From the NCBI RefSeq assembly GCF_003002055.1, contig NZ_PVZF01000001.1, positions 1 to 64,000 of the forward strand: a stretch of DNA of 64,000 nt, read 5' to 3'. The stretch comes from Kineococcus rhizosphaerae. Its GTDB lineage: Bacteria > Actinomycetota > Actinomycetes > Actinomycetales > Kineococcaceae. Positions 1-8,434 of the stretch are shown piece after piece (positions within the stretch are counted from its first letter, which is position 1; every line of letters starts with the position of its first letter). Both the position numbers and the translations under genes were made by a program. The notes under the pieces were generated by a model that did no database searches, was not told the DNA's origin, and was given only the letters and a program-made list of their open reading frames with translations.

Positions 1-70
1 ATAGGCCGGGTGTGGAAGCAGCGACGAAAGAGCTGTGGAGCTGACCGGTACTAATAAGCCGATCACTTGT
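1..70 (+). rRNA. 23S rRNA, 3' end (partial)
   Basis: The first 70 bases match the conserved 3' end of bacterial 23S rRNA: a GACCGGTACTAATAAGCC stretch (helix 98-101 region) followed by the closing arm ending near TTGTCT. The rest of the gene lies before the window. The end point is estimated by comparison with the known 3' end of actinobacterial 23S rRNA and could be off by several bases. Confidence 0.9.
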
Positions 71-264
71 CTACCACGCACCAGCCACCACCAAGGTTTG
101 CTTGGTGAAGCGGTGGAAGTGTGAGTAGTGCAGGCAATCGTAACGAACTAGACACTGCTGAGAGTGTTTCGCGTCCATTGTGTGGTTCTCGGGAGAGAAC
201 CCGCACCACATGCTTGTCCGATGCTGTCGGGGGGTGTGTGGTGGTGTGTTTCGATCCTGGCCTT
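71..264 (+). other. 23S-5S internal transcribed spacer
   Basis: Spacer of about 195 bases between 23S and 5S rRNA. It holds two clear hairpins: CACCAAG/CTTGGTG around 89-107, and GGTTCTC-GGGA-GAGAACC at 184-201. Both look like processing or folding elements of the rRNA precursor. No tRNA is seen in it. Small open frames here are not considered genes. Confidence 0.75.
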
Positions 265-265
265 T

Positions 266-388
266 GTGGTCCGGTGGTCATAGCGGTGGGGAAACGCCCG
301 GTCTCATTCCGAACCCGGAAGCTAAGCCCACCAGCGCCGATGGTACTGCTCGGGAGACTGGGTGGGAGAGTAGGTCACCGCCGGCCAC
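266..388 (+). rRNA. 5S rRNA
   Basis: Conserved 5S landmarks are present: GGTCATAGCG near the 5' end, ACGCCCGGTCTCATTCCGAACCCGGAAGCTAAG (shown here only as the known consensus region, about 295-325), GCGCCGATGGTACTG and GGGAGAGTAGG. The terminal helix pairs GTGG at 266 with CCAC ending at 388. It is the last gene of the rRNA operon. Ends are set from the terminal stem and may differ by a few bases in the mature RNA. Confidence 0.93.
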
Positions 389-439
389 TCACTCTTGAGT
401 GAGAAGTTGAGGGGAGGTCTCCTCTCCACGCGTGAGCGT

Positions 440-461
440 GGGGAGCGGGATCTCCCCTTTT
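440..461 (+). terminator. Rho-independent terminator of the rRNA operon
   Basis: GGGGAG (440-445) pairs with CTCCCC (452-457) around a six-base loop and is followed by TTTT. Two further hairpins lie just upstream (CTCACTC/GAGTGAG at about 386-402 and CCACGC/GCGTGG at about 426-441), so the operon ends in a cluster of stems. A T tract after a stem is rare in such GC-rich DNA, which supports a true terminator. Confidence 0.75.
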
Positions 462-508
462 CTGCGTTCTGGTGTCCTCGTCGACAGGCATGACATCATT
501 TCCTGTGC

Positions 509-1714
509 TCAGCGCAACCTCAACACCGCACCGGCGAGGGGCTTGGGTCGGAACGACGTCGTCTTCCGGCCGAGCATCCGCCCGGACTGCACGATGGTCT
601 GCAGCCGGCCGAGCGTCGGACGCGGCAGGAGGATCGCTGCTCGATCACTGAGCGCATCCCACACCCGAGCGGTGTCCGCCTGGTACTTGACCGCTTCTGC
701 CGCAACGCCGCCGCTGCGCAGCAGTGCATCGACCCAGGCCCCGCTGCCCACCGTCGGTCCGCTCGGCTCCGGTCCCTCCACCACCGCTGCGCGGTCCGGG
801 AGCAGGACGAGGGCCTGCTCGGCGCCCAAGCCGCGCAGCACCTCCTCGACGGCAGCACGTTCCGAGGGCACGGATCGCCGTCGCTCCGCCTGGTCGAGGA
901 CGGCCGCTGCCGCGGGGACCGGGAGCACGCGGTGCAGAGCGCTCAGGTCGACGGGCTCGACCGTCTCGTCGACCACGGCGACCAGGAGCTCGGCGGGACG
1001 ACCCCGCTCCACGGCGGCGCGGTGCACAGCGGCGTACCTGTGGTGCCCGTCGGCGATGAGGAAGCGGTGGCTCGCGGAGGCCAGGACCAGGGTGCGGACC
1101 ACCTCGGGGTCGCGCAGTCGCCAGACCTCCACCAGAGGTGCACCCTGCTCGTCGAGGGCACGGGTGACGAGCTCCCCGAGGCCTTCCGGGCGTGTCCAGG
1201 GCAACGGCCAGGGCGTGGAGTCGACGACCAGCACCGGTTCGGAGTCGACCCCGGTGCGCTCCAGGCGCTCCAACCGGGCGGTGACCGCCTGGTCGAAGAC
1301 TCCCTCGTGCGGGCGCACTCGCGTGTCGCCGGGGCTGACGTCGAGCGCGCCCAGCAGGTAGTGCCGGGCGCGGCCGGCCACGTGCTGCCGCAGGACGTAG
1401 AGGCTCGCCGGGTCCTGGACGAGCACGCCGGCGTCCAGCCAGCGCACGACGTCGGGATCGCCGGGACCGACGCTGTACTCCGGCCTCTCCAGGTGCGTCA
1501 CGACGTACGGCGAGGACGCGAGGAAAGCGGCCCGACGTGCCTTGTCCAGTTCGGTGTGCGGCGGCGCGAGCAACCGCCACAACGGCCCGGCGACGTCCGG
1601 GGAGTAGCGCAGCCCGGGGAAGGACCGGAGCAGCGGAGTGCCGACCGGGTCCTCGGTGCTCGAGGGCAGGGAGAGGACGCGCGCCCCCGTGCGTGCAGCC
1701 TCCACCCGTCGCAT
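509..1714 (-). CDS. DUF1015 family protein
   Basis: About 401 residues with the signature of the DUF1015 family: LIADGHHRYAAV in the middle and a C-terminal FRPKPLAG stretch, where the family usually has a K-x-T-x-F-x-PK ending. The biochemical role is not established; family members are often found near amino-acid genes but nothing here confirms that. It reads left, away from the TPR gene that starts at 1791. The ATG at 1714 overlaps a good -10 box on this strand (TAGGAT, 1718-1713). A leaderless start at the GTG at 1705, seven bases after that box, is therefore equally possible and would shorten the protein by three residues. Confidence 0.8.
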   Translation of the reverse strand: MRRVEAARTGARVLSLPSSTEDPVGTPLLRSFPGLRYSPDVAGPLWRLLAPPHTELDKARRAAFLASSPYVVTHLERPEYSVGPGDPDVVRWLDAGVLVQDPASLYVLRQHVAGRARHYLLGALDVSPGDTRVRPHEGVFDQAVTARLERLERTGVDSEPVLVVDSTPWPLPWTRPEGLGELVTRALDEQGAPLVEVWRLRDPEVVRTLVLASASHRFLIADGHHRYAAVHRAAVERGRPAELLVAVVDETVEPVDLSALHRVLPVPAAAAVLDQAERRRSVPSERAAVEEVLRGLGAEQALVLLPDRAAVVEGPEPSGPTVGSGAWVDALLRSGGVAAEAVKYQADTARVWDALSDRAAILLPRPTLGRLQTIVQSGRMLGRKTTSFRPKPLAGAVLRLR

Positions 1715-1790
1715 CCTACGGTCGAGGTCGTGGGCGCCGGTGAGGCCGGGACACGTCCGCACCGCAGCCCGCGCGCAGGAGGTCGTCCCC

Positions 1791-2204
1791 GTGTCAGAGA
1801 CAGCTCCAGGACGTCCCGCCGGCGGCACCTACGAGTGGTGGCGGCGCGGTCTGGCCCTGCTGGCCGACGGTGAGGCCGCCGCTGCCGTCGTGCTGCTGTC
1901 CCGGGCGCACCGGGAGGAGCCCGGGTCGACGGTCGTCCTGGAGGCCCTGGCCCGGGCGCAGTACGACGCCGGCGACATCGCGGGGGCGGCGAGCTCGTTC
2001 GGGGACCTCGCCGTGGCCCGACCGGCCGACGACTACGCTCACTTCGGGCTGGGGCTGTGCCTCAGCCGCCTCGGACGGTTCGGCCTGGCGGCCGAGCACC
2101 TGGCGATGGCCCACGCCATGCGCCCGGACCGTCGCGAGTACGCCGACCGTCTGCGACAGGTCCGCGCCACCCTGCGGGCGCGGCAGAGCCCGGGGAGTCC
2201 GTGA
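1791..2204 (+). CDS. TPR-repeat protein (Rv1691-like)
   Basis: 137 residues forming about three helical tetratricopeptide-like repeats (alanine-rich pairs such as LLADGEAAAAVVLLSRAHRE and LAEHLAMAHAMRPD). TPR proteins act as protein-binding scaffolds; the partner is unknown. The GTG start is chosen because AGGAGG lies eight bases upstream (about 1777-1782) and because it places the protein just after the divergent DUF1015 promoter area. Its stop overlaps the next start (GTGA at 2201-2204), so it heads the phosphatase-tlyA-nadK-recN run. The same order (Rv1691, Rv1692) is known in M. tuberculosis. Confidence 0.7.
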   Translation: MSETAPGRPAGGTYEWWRRGLALLADGEAAAAVVLLSRAHREEPGSTVVLEALARAQYDAGDIAGAASSFGDLAVARPADDYAHFGLGLCLSRLGRFGLAAEHLAMAHAMRPDRREYADRLRQVRATLRARQSPGSP

Positions 2205-3271
2205 GCACCACCGCTGGAGCCAGCCTCCGTCCATCGACGGGAACACTGCTGGACGAGCACGACGTCCTGCTCCTCGACCTCGACGGGGTGGTCTACATCG
2301 GACCCGACGCCGTCCCCCACGCGCCGTCGGCGCTGCAGGCGGCGGTGGCGGCCGGTCGCCGCCTCGGGTTCATCACCAACAACGCCTCGCGCCCGCCCGA
2401 GCAGGTCGCGGAGCACCTGCGCGAGCTCGACGTGCCCGCCCGCGACGAGGACGTCGTGAACTCGGCCCAGGCCGCCGCGGACCACCTGGCTTCGCGGTTC
2501 CCCTCCGGTTCGCCGGTCCTGCTGGTCGGGACGACCGGTCTGCGGGTGGCGCTGGAGGCCGTCGGGCTGCGGCCCACCGACGACCGGCGCGAGGCCGTCG
2601 CCGTCGTGCAGGGCTTCTCCCCGGACCTGGCGTGGCGCGACCTCGCCGAGGCCACGCACGCCGTCCGCGCCGGGCTCCCGTGGATCGCCACCAACCTGGA
2701 CGCGACCGTGCCCACGCCCGGGGGACCGGCTCCGGGCAACGGGCTGCTCGTCGACCTGGTCGCCCGTGCGGCGGGGCGCGGTCCCGACGTCGTCTGCGGG
2801 AAACCGGAGAGGGCGCTGTTCGACGCCGCCGTGCAGCGCCTCGCCGCGCGGAGCGCCCTGGTCGTCGGCGACCGGCTCGACACCGACCTGCAGGGGGCTC
2901 GGACGGCGGGGCTCACCGGGCTCCTGGTGCTCACGGGCGTGACCGGGGTGCGGGAGCTGTTCGCCGCCGGTGCGCACGAACGGCCCGACCACGTGGGGCA
3001 CGACCTGCGCTCGCTCGCCGACGAGCACCCGGGCGTGGAGACGGCGCCCGACGGCGTGAGCGTCGTCGCCCGCTGCCGCCGGGCGCAGGTCCGCGTCGGG
3101 GACGGCGGACTCGAGCTGCTCACCGCCGAGGCGGGGCAGGACGGCCTGGACGTGCTGCGGGCCGCCGCGGTCGCGGTGTGGAGCCGAGCCGACAACGGGC
3201 GGTCCGTGAGCGGCGAGCAGCTGACGGCGGCGGCCGACCTCGTCGAGCGGACCGTCCACCCGCCCGGGTGA
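2201..3271 (+). CDS. HAD-family phosphatase, NagD/Rv1692-like (glycerol-3-phosphate phosphatase candidate)
   Basis: 356 residues. HAD motif I is DLDGVVYIG (Asp26 and Asp28), motif II is the NNASR segment, and the distal motifs are CGKPE (Lys) and GDRLDTDLQGA. This is the NagD-type IIA subclass with a cap domain between motifs II and III. A C-terminal stretch of about 90 residues follows the HAD fold, as in Rv1692, where an extra GNAT-like domain is known and the enzyme dephosphorylates glycerol 3-phosphate from lipid recycling. The GTG start overlaps the preceding stop and has GGGGAG upstream. Substrate assignment rests on the family and on gene order only. Confidence 0.85.
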   Translation: MSTTAGASLRPSTGTLLDEHDVLLLDLDGVVYIGPDAVPHAPSALQAAVAAGRRLGFITNNASRPPEQVAEHLRELDVPARDEDVVNSAQAAADHLASRFPSGSPVLLVGTTGLRVALEAVGLRPTDDRREAVAVVQGFSPDLAWRDLAEATHAVRAGLPWIATNLDATVPTPGGPAPGNGLLVDLVARAAGRGPDVVCGKPERALFDAAVQRLAARSALVVGDRLDTDLQGARTAGLTGLLVLTGVTGVRELFAAGAHERPDHVGHDLRSLADEHPGVETAPDGVSVVARCRRAQVRVGDGGLELLTAEAGQDGLDVLRAAAVAVWSRADNGRSVSGEQLTAAADLVERTVHPPG

Positions 3272-3325
3272 GAGGTGGACACGCGGGTTGTGGACGACCC
3301 GACGAGCCGTGTCGGCCACGGCTTG

Positions 3326-3331
3326 TAGCGT
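3326..3331 (+). promoter_or_regulatory. -10 box of the small ORF-tlyA-nadK-recN operon
   Basis: TAGCGT seven bases before the GTG at 3339. The spacing would place the transcript start at or next to the start codon, that is, a leaderless mRNA. It lies in the only real gap (67 bases) between the phosphatase gene and the tlyA run. No convincing -35 box is seen. Confidence 0.5.
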
Positions 3332-3338
3332 GACGCCC

Positions 3339-3545
3339 GTGAGCAACGCCCAGGACCAGCGCCTGCCGAGCGGTCCGAGCCGATCCGCGGTGGACCCGCA
3401 GGCCACTTCCGAGCAGGACCGGGCGCTGGACGCGGTCCTGGCCCGTCTCGACGGACTGGACGCGGTCGGCGTCCACGACCACGTCGAGGTCTACTCCGCC
3501 GTCGACCGCGCCCTGCGTGAGCGACTGGCCGGTGCGGAGGACTGA
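3339..3545 (+). CDS. Small conserved protein upstream of tlyA (Rv1693-like)
   Basis: 68 residues, acidic and without a signal peptide or membrane segment. The C-terminal half (DRALDAVLARLDGLDAVGVHDHVEVYSAVDRALRERL is the region about residues 28-64) reads as two amphipathic helices. M. tuberculosis has a similar-sized gene, Rv1693, at the same place directly before tlyA. Function is unknown. The GTG start follows a leaderless-type -10 box, and the stop is one base before the tlyA start, so the two are very likely co-translated. Confidence 0.65.
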   Translation: MSNAQDQRLPSGPSRSAVDPQATSEQDRALDAVLARLDGLDAVGVHDHVEVYSAVDRALRERLAGAED

Positions 3546-3546
3546 G

Positions 3547-4359
3547 GTGGCCGCACGCAGACTGCGCCTCGACGCCGAGCTCGTGCGTCGTGGTCTCGCG
3601 CGCTCTCGCGAGCACGCGTCCGAACTGGTGAGCGCGGGACGGGTGCGCGTCGGCGGGTCGACCGCCGCCAAGCCCGCGACCCAGGTCGACCTGGCGGCCG
3701 CCATCGTGGTGGAGGAGACGGACGAGAAGGACGAGTACGTCTCGCGCGGCGCGCACAAGCTCCTCGGAGCGCTCGACGCCTTCTCGGTCGACGTCACCGG
3801 CCGCCGGTGCCTGGACGCCGGGGCCAGCACCGGCGGTTTCACCGACGTCCTGCTGCGCCGCGGCGCGGGTCACGTCGTCGCGGTCGACGTCGGGTACGGC
3901 CAGATCGCCTGGTCGTTGCGCACCGACGAGCGGGTGAGCGTCCTGGAGCGCACGAACGTGCGCACCCTGGAGCCCGCGCAGGTCGCCCCGGCTCCCTCCC
4001 TCGTGGTGGCGGACCTGTCGTTCATCTCCCTGACGCTCGTGCTGCCGGCCCTCGTGCGGTGCGTGGCCCCGGACGCCGAGCACGTCCTCATGGTCAAGCC
4101 CCAGTTCGAGGTGGGCCGCGAGGCCCTGGGCGCCGGCGGCGTCGTGCGCAGCGCCGACCTGCGGGCCGCGGCGGTCCGCACGGTCGCCGACGCCGCGGCG
4201 GCGCTGGGGCTGGGGGTGAGGGGCGTGGCGGCCAGTCCGCTGCCGGGACCCAGCGGCAACGTCGAGTACTTCCTGCACCTGAGCGCAGGTGCCGCGCCCC
4301 TGGCGGAGGACGACCTGTCCCGCGCCATCGCCGACGGCCCCCAGGCGGGGCTGTCGTGA
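3547..4359 (+). CDS. tlyA: TlyA rRNA 2'-O-methyltransferase
   Basis: 270 residues, the usual TlyA length. An N-terminal S4 RNA-binding domain (RLRLDAELVRRGLARSREHA) is followed by a Rossmann FtsJ-type methyltransferase with the SAM motif LDAGASTGGFTDVLL. TlyA methylates the 2' oxygen of C1409 in 16S and C1920 in 23S rRNA, which makes ribosomes sensitive to capreomycin and viomycin. GTG start is chosen because GGAGG lies about six bases upstream and it matches the family N terminus; an earlier in-frame ATG at 3517 would overlap the upstream gene. The stop overlaps nadK. Confidence 0.93.
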   Translation: MAARRLRLDAELVRRGLARSREHASELVSAGRVRVGGSTAAKPATQVDLAAAIVVEETDEKDEYVSRGAHKLLGALDAFSVDVTGRRCLDAGASTGGFTDVLLRRGAGHVVAVDVGYGQIAWSLRTDERVSVLERTNVRTLEPAQVAPAPSLVVADLSFISLTLVLPALVRCVAPDAEHVLMVKPQFEVGREALGAGGVVRSADLRAAAVRTVADAAAALGLGVRGVAASPLPGPSGNVEYFLHLSAGAAPLAEDDLSRAIADGPQAGLS

Positions 4360-5318
4360 GCGGCGGCCCCCACGCCTGCGACGGGACCGACCCGGTGCGC
4401 AGCGTCCTCGTCCTCGCGCACACCGGTCGCCCCGAGGCCCTGAACGCCCTGACCAAGGTCGTGCACCGCTTCCACGAAGCGGGCATCCGCACCGTCATGA
4501 CGAGCGAGGAGGCGGCCGCGCTCGAGGACCAGGACCGCGCCCTCGTCGTCCAGTGCGACCTGGAGGGTGCCCTCGACGGGGCGGAGATGGTCATCGTGCT
4601 CGGGGGCGACGGCACGATCCTGCGGGCCGCGGAGCTGGTGCGCGGCACCGACACCCCTCTGCTCGGGGTGAACCTCGGGCACGTCGGGTTCCTCGCCGAG
4701 GCCGAGCGCGAGGAGATCGTCGGCACGGTCGCCCGCGTCGCCGCGGGGGACTACCGCGTCGAGGAGCGCATGACCCTCGACGTCCAGGTCGTCGCGGACG
4801 GCGAGGTGATCGCGTCGTCGTGGGCGGTCAACGAGGTCTCCGTGGAGAAGGCGAACCGCGAGCGCATGCTGGAACTCGTCGTCGACGTCGACGGCCGGCC
4901 GCTGAGCTCCTTCGGCGCCGACGGCGTCATCGCCGCCACCCCCACCGGCTCGACGGCCTACGCGTTCTCGGCGGGGGGACCCGTCGTCTGGCCCGAGGTC
5001 GAGGCGCTCCTCGTGGTGCCCATCAGCGCCCACGCCCTCTTCGCCCGGCCGCTGGTCATCGCCCCGACCTCCGTGGTGGGGGTCGAGGTCCTGCCCGGGA
5101 TGAGCGACGGCGGTGTCCTGTGGTGCGACGGCCGGCGCACCTTCGCCGCGCCCGCCGGCGCGCGCGTCGAGGTCAGGCGCTCGGCGCAGACCGTCAAGCT
5201 GGCCCGCCTGAGCACCGGCATCTTCACCGATCGCCTCGTCGCGAAGTTCGGCCTGCCGGTCGCCGGGTGGCGGGGGCCGCGCCCCGGTCCCGGGTCGAGC
5301 GACGGAGGACGCGCGTGA
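4356..5318 (+). CDS. nadK: NAD kinase
   Basis: 320 residues. The NAD kinase diacylglycerol-kinase-like fold is marked by GGDGTILRAAEL (residues 83-94, catalytic Asp in GGDG), GVNLGHVGFLAE and the C-terminal ATPTGSTAYAFSAGGP. It phosphorylates NAD to NADP using ATP or polyphosphate in the cytosol. GTG start overlaps the tlyA stop by four bases (GTGA), and its own stop overlaps recN in the same way. This is the order Rv1694-Rv1696 of M. tuberculosis. Confidence 0.95.
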   Translation: MSGGPHACDGTDPVRSVLVLAHTGRPEALNALTKVVHRFHEAGIRTVMTSEEAAALEDQDRALVVQCDLEGALDGAEMVIVLGGDGTILRAAELVRGTDTPLLGVNLGHVGFLAEAEREEIVGTVARVAAGDYRVEERMTLDVQVVADGEVIASSWAVNEVSVEKANRERMLELVVDVDGRPLSSFGADGVIAATPTGSTAYAFSAGGPVVWPEVEALLVVPISAHALFARPLVIAPTSVVGVEVLPGMSDGGVLWCDGRRTFAAPAGARVEVRRSAQTVKLARLSTGIFTDRLVAKFGLPVAGWRGPRPGPGSSDGGRA

Positions 5319-7144
5319 TCGAGGAGATGCACATCCGGTCCCTGGGGGTCATCCGGGACGCCCGGTTGCCGCTGGGCCCGGGGCTGACGGTCATCACCGG
5401 TGAGACCGGGGCGGGCAAGACGATGGTCGTCACCGGCCTGAACCTGCTCATGGGCGAGCGGGCCGACGCCGGTGCCGTGCGGGCCGGTGACGAGTCGGCC
5501 GTGGTCGAGGGACGTCTGGTGGTGCCCGAGGACGGGCCGGTGGCGGCTCGCGCCCGAGAAGCCGGCGGCGACCTGGACGACGGCGCGCTGCTGCTGGCGC
5601 GCACCCTGTCGGCGAACGGGCGCAGCCGTGCGCACGTCGGCGGCCGCAGCGCCCCCGTCGGGGTGCTCGCCGAGCTCTCCGAGCACCTCCTGGCCGTCCA
5701 CGGCCAGACCGACCAGCTGCGGCTGCGCTCGGGCGTGCAGCAGTTGCGCGTCCTGGACGCCTTCGCCGGGTCGGTCGTGACCGGCGACCTGACGGCCTAC
5801 CAGGCGCTGCACGCGCGGTGGCGGTCGGTGAGCGCCGAGCACGACCACGTGGCCGGGCACTCCGCCGAACGCGCCCGCGAGGCCGACCTGCTGCGGTTGG
5901 GGCTCGACGAGGTCGAACGCGTGGACCCGCAACCCGACGAGGACACCGCCTTGCGGGAGGAGTCGTTGCGGCTGGCCCACGTCGAGGTCCTGCGCGCCGC
6001 GGCGGCCACGGCGCACGAAGCCCTGACGGGGGCCGGTGACGAGGGGCTGGGGGACGGGGGAGCCGACACCCGGGTCGATGCCGCCCGCCGGGCGCTGGCC
6101 CAGGCCGGCGACCACGACCGGACGCTGGCCGCCCTGGCCGTCCGCGCCGGCGAGGTCGCCTACCTGCTGGCCGACCTGTCGACCGAGATCGCGGCCTACG
6201 CGCAGTCCCTGGAGGCCGACCCGATCCGGTTGCAGGTCGTCGAGGAGCGCCGGGCCCAGCTGAGCTCGCTCGTGCGCCGGCACGCCGTCGACCCCGCCGA
6301 CGGGGTCGCCGGGGTGCTGGCCTGGGCCCAGGAGGCGGCCGAGCGGCTGCTCGACCTCGACGACGACGGCCGGCTCGAGGCCCTGGCGAAGGAGCGCGAC
6401 GAGCTCGAGCGGGACCTGCGGGCGCTCGCAGCCCGGCTCACCGCGGCCCGCCGGGCCGCCGCGAAGGACCTCGAGGGGCGCGTCGCCACCGAACTGGCGG
6501 CGCTGGCCATGCCCAGTGCCCGCCTCGAGGTCGCGGTCCACGCGGGCGACGACCTCGGTCCGTGGGGCGGCGACAGCGTCGAGCTCCTGCTGGCCGCGCA
6601 CTCAGGGGCGGCCCCGCGGCCGTTGTCCCGCGGGGCCTCCGGCGGGGAGCTGTCGCGCGTCATGCTGGCCCTCGAGGTCGTCCTCGCGGGCGCCGACCCC
6701 GTGCCGACCATGGTGTTCGACGAGGTCGACGCCGGCGTCGGTGGGCGGGCCGCCGTCGAGATCGGGCGCCGGCTGGCCCGGCTGGCGCGCAGCACCCAGG
6801 TCGTCGTCGTGACGCACCTGGCCCAGGTCGCCGCCTTCGCCGACACGCACCTGACCGTGGTCAAGACCGACGACGGCAGCGTCACCGAGTCCGGGGTCCT
6901 GCGCCTGGACGACGAGGGGCGCGTCAGCGAGCTCGCCCGCATGCTCTCCGGGCGCGGGTCCGGCACCGAGCGGGCCCACGCCGAGGAGCTGCTGCGGTCC
7001 TCACGTGCAGAAGCCGTGCAGGACGAGCCCGCTGCCAAGCCCTCCACGCCCCGTGCGGCGCGGGGGGCGCGGACGGGCACCCGTCGCGTGGGACGATCGG
7101 CGTCCGCCTCGGGCACGACCGGGGGCCGGTCGTCGCAGGGGTGA
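5315..7144 (+). CDS. recN: DNA repair ATPase RecN
   Basis: 609 residues, SMC-like. Walker A is GETGAGKT at residues 29-36, the ABC signature is SRGASGGELSRVMLALE and Walker B is TMVFDEVDAGVGG near the C terminus; the centre is a long charged coiled coil. RecN binds broken DNA ends and helps RecA-dependent double-strand break repair. The last 50 residues are a low-complexity Ala/Arg/Thr/Gly tail that is longer than in most RecN proteins. GTG start overlaps the nadK stop. Confidence 0.95.
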   Translation: MIEEMHIRSLGVIRDARLPLGPGLTVITGETGAGKTMVVTGLNLLMGERADAGAVRAGDESAVVEGRLVVPEDGPVAARAREAGGDLDDGALLLARTLSANGRSRAHVGGRSAPVGVLAELSEHLLAVHGQTDQLRLRSGVQQLRVLDAFAGSVVTGDLTAYQALHARWRSVSAEHDHVAGHSAERAREADLLRLGLDEVERVDPQPDEDTALREESLRLAHVEVLRAAAATAHEALTGAGDEGLGDGGADTRVDAARRALAQAGDHDRTLAALAVRAGEVAYLLADLSTEIAAYAQSLEADPIRLQVVEERRAQLSSLVRRHAVDPADGVAGVLAWAQEAAERLLDLDDDGRLEALAKERDELERDLRALAARLTAARRAAAKDLEGRVATELAALAMPSARLEVAVHAGDDLGPWGGDSVELLLAAHSGAAPRPLSRGASGGELSRVMLALEVVLAGADPVPTMVFDEVDAGVGGRAAVEIGRRLARLARSTQVVVVTHLAQVAAFADTHLTVVKTDDGSVTESGVLRLDDEGRVSELARMLSGRGSGTERAHAEELLRSSRAEAVQDEPAAKPSTPRAARGARTGTRRVGRSASASGTTGGRSSQG

Positions 7145-7157
7145 GGGAGTTCTGAGG

Positions 7158-8378
7158 GTGAGCAGGCGTCGGTGGGGGCGCGGTGACGCCGGGACGGGTA
7201 CGTCCCCGGGGACCGCGGCGGCGACCGACAGCGTCGGTGGCACGGTCCGGGTGGACCGCCGCACGAAGCGGTTGACCAAACGCCTCAAACCCGGCGACAT
7301 CGCGGTGATCGACCACCTCGACCTCGACCGCGTCTCGGCCGAGGCCCTCGTCGCCTGCGCGCCGGCCGCCGTCGTCAACGCCGCGCGCAGCACGTCGGGC
7401 CGCTACCCCAACCTCGGCCCCGGCATCCTCGTCGAGGCCGGGGTCCCGGTGCTGGACGACGTCGGGGAGGACGTCCTGGCGCAGCTCGCCGAGGGTGCGG
7501 CGGGGGTGCTGGAGGACGACGTGCTGCGCGTCGACGGTCAGGTCGTGGCCCGGGGACGGCGCCTGAGCGCCGAGGTGGTCGCCGCCGACATGGAGGTCGC
7601 GCGCGCCGGGCTGTCCCTGCAGCTGGAGGCGTTCGCGGCCAACACCATGGAGTACCTGCGGCGCGAGCGCGAGCTCCTGCTCGACGGCGTCGGCGTCCCC
7701 GACATCCGCACCGACCTCGACGGCCGGCACGTCCTCATCGTGGTGCGCGGGTACCACTACAAGGAGGACCTCGGCACCCTGCGGCCCTACATCCGCGAGT
7801 ACAAGCCCGTGCTCATCGGCGTCGACGGGGGCGCGGACGCGATCCTCGAGGCCGGGTACAAGCCGCAGCTGATCGTCGGGGACATGGACTCCGTGTCCGA
7901 CGCGGCGTTGCGCAGCGGCGCCGAGGTCGTGGTCCACGCCTACCGCGACGGGCGCGCCCCCGGCCTGGAGCGGGTCCGCTCCCTGGGCATCGACGCCGTC
8001 GTCTTCCCCGCCACGGGCACCAGCGAGGACGTCGCGATGCTGCTCGCCGACGACAAGGGCGCCACCCTCATCGCCGCGGTCGGGACGCACGTCACGCTCG
8101 TGGAGTTCCTCGACAAGGGCCGGGCCGGGATGGCCAGCACGTTCCTGACCCGGTTGCGGGTGGGCGGCAAGCTCGTCGACGCCAAGGGCGTCTCCCGGCT
8201 GTACCGGTCCCGGGTCTCCGACGCGCAGGTGCTCGTGCTCGTCCTCGCCGGCGTCCTGGCGCTGGTGGCCGCGCTGCTCGTCACGCCCACCGGCCAGGCC
8301 ATCCTCGCCGTCACCGGGGCGCGGCTGGAGGACGCGTGGGCCTGGCTGCTCGGGCTGCTGCCCGGCGAGGGGCCCTGA
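7158..8378 (+). CDS. steA: Putative cytokinetic ring protein SteA
   Basis: 406 residues. The central part resembles a thiamine pyrophosphokinase catalytic fold (GVDGGADAILEAGYKPQLIVGDMDS, given as region about residues 222-246), and the C terminus has a membrane segment (about residues 355-385). This is the Rv1697/SteA family. In Corynebacterium glutamicum SteA and SteB form a membrane complex at the division site and influence cell wall hydrolysis. The N-terminal 35 residues are a Gly/Thr-rich linker. GTG start has GAGGG upstream. It is followed at once by a mini-ORF and steB. Confidence 0.85.
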   Translation: MSRRRWGRGDAGTGTSPGTAAATDSVGGTVRVDRRTKRLTKRLKPGDIAVIDHLDLDRVSAEALVACAPAAVVNAARSTSGRYPNLGPGILVEAGVPVLDDVGEDVLAQLAEGAAGVLEDDVLRVDGQVVARGRRLSAEVVAADMEVARAGLSLQLEAFAANTMEYLRRERELLLDGVGVPDIRTDLDGRHVLIVVRGYHYKEDLGTLRPYIREYKPVLIGVDGGADAILEAGYKPQLIVGDMDSVSDAALRSGAEVVVHAYRDGRAPGLERVRSLGIDAVVFPATGTSEDVAMLLADDKGATLIAAVGTHVTLVEFLDKGRAGMASTFLTRLRVGGKLVDAKGVSRLYRSRVSDAQVLVLVLAGVLALVAALLVTPTGQAILAVTGARLEDAWAWLLGLLPGEGP

Positions 8379-8434
8379 TGCGCGCGCCGCAGCCCCCCGC
8401 CCGCCACGTTCTCGACCGACAGGATGCGCAGTGA
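8378..8434 (+). CDS. Possible 18-residue leader peptide coupling steA to steB
   Basis: An ATG overlaps the steA stop (TGATG at 8376-8380) and opens an 18-residue frame (MRAPQPPARHVLDRQDAQ) whose stop overlaps the steB GTG start (GTGA at 8431-8434). It therefore bridges the gap exactly. No homology is recognised. It may simply carry ribosomes from steA to steB; an unexpressed chance frame is also possible. Confidence 0.3.
   Translation: MRAPQPPARHVLDRQDAQ

Noticed and set aside
432-1361. Open frames on the plus strand over the DUF1015 gene
   Set aside because: The minus-strand DUF1015 gene has the ADGHHRY signature; the plus-strand peptide is Arg/Ser/Thr-rich without any recognised domain.
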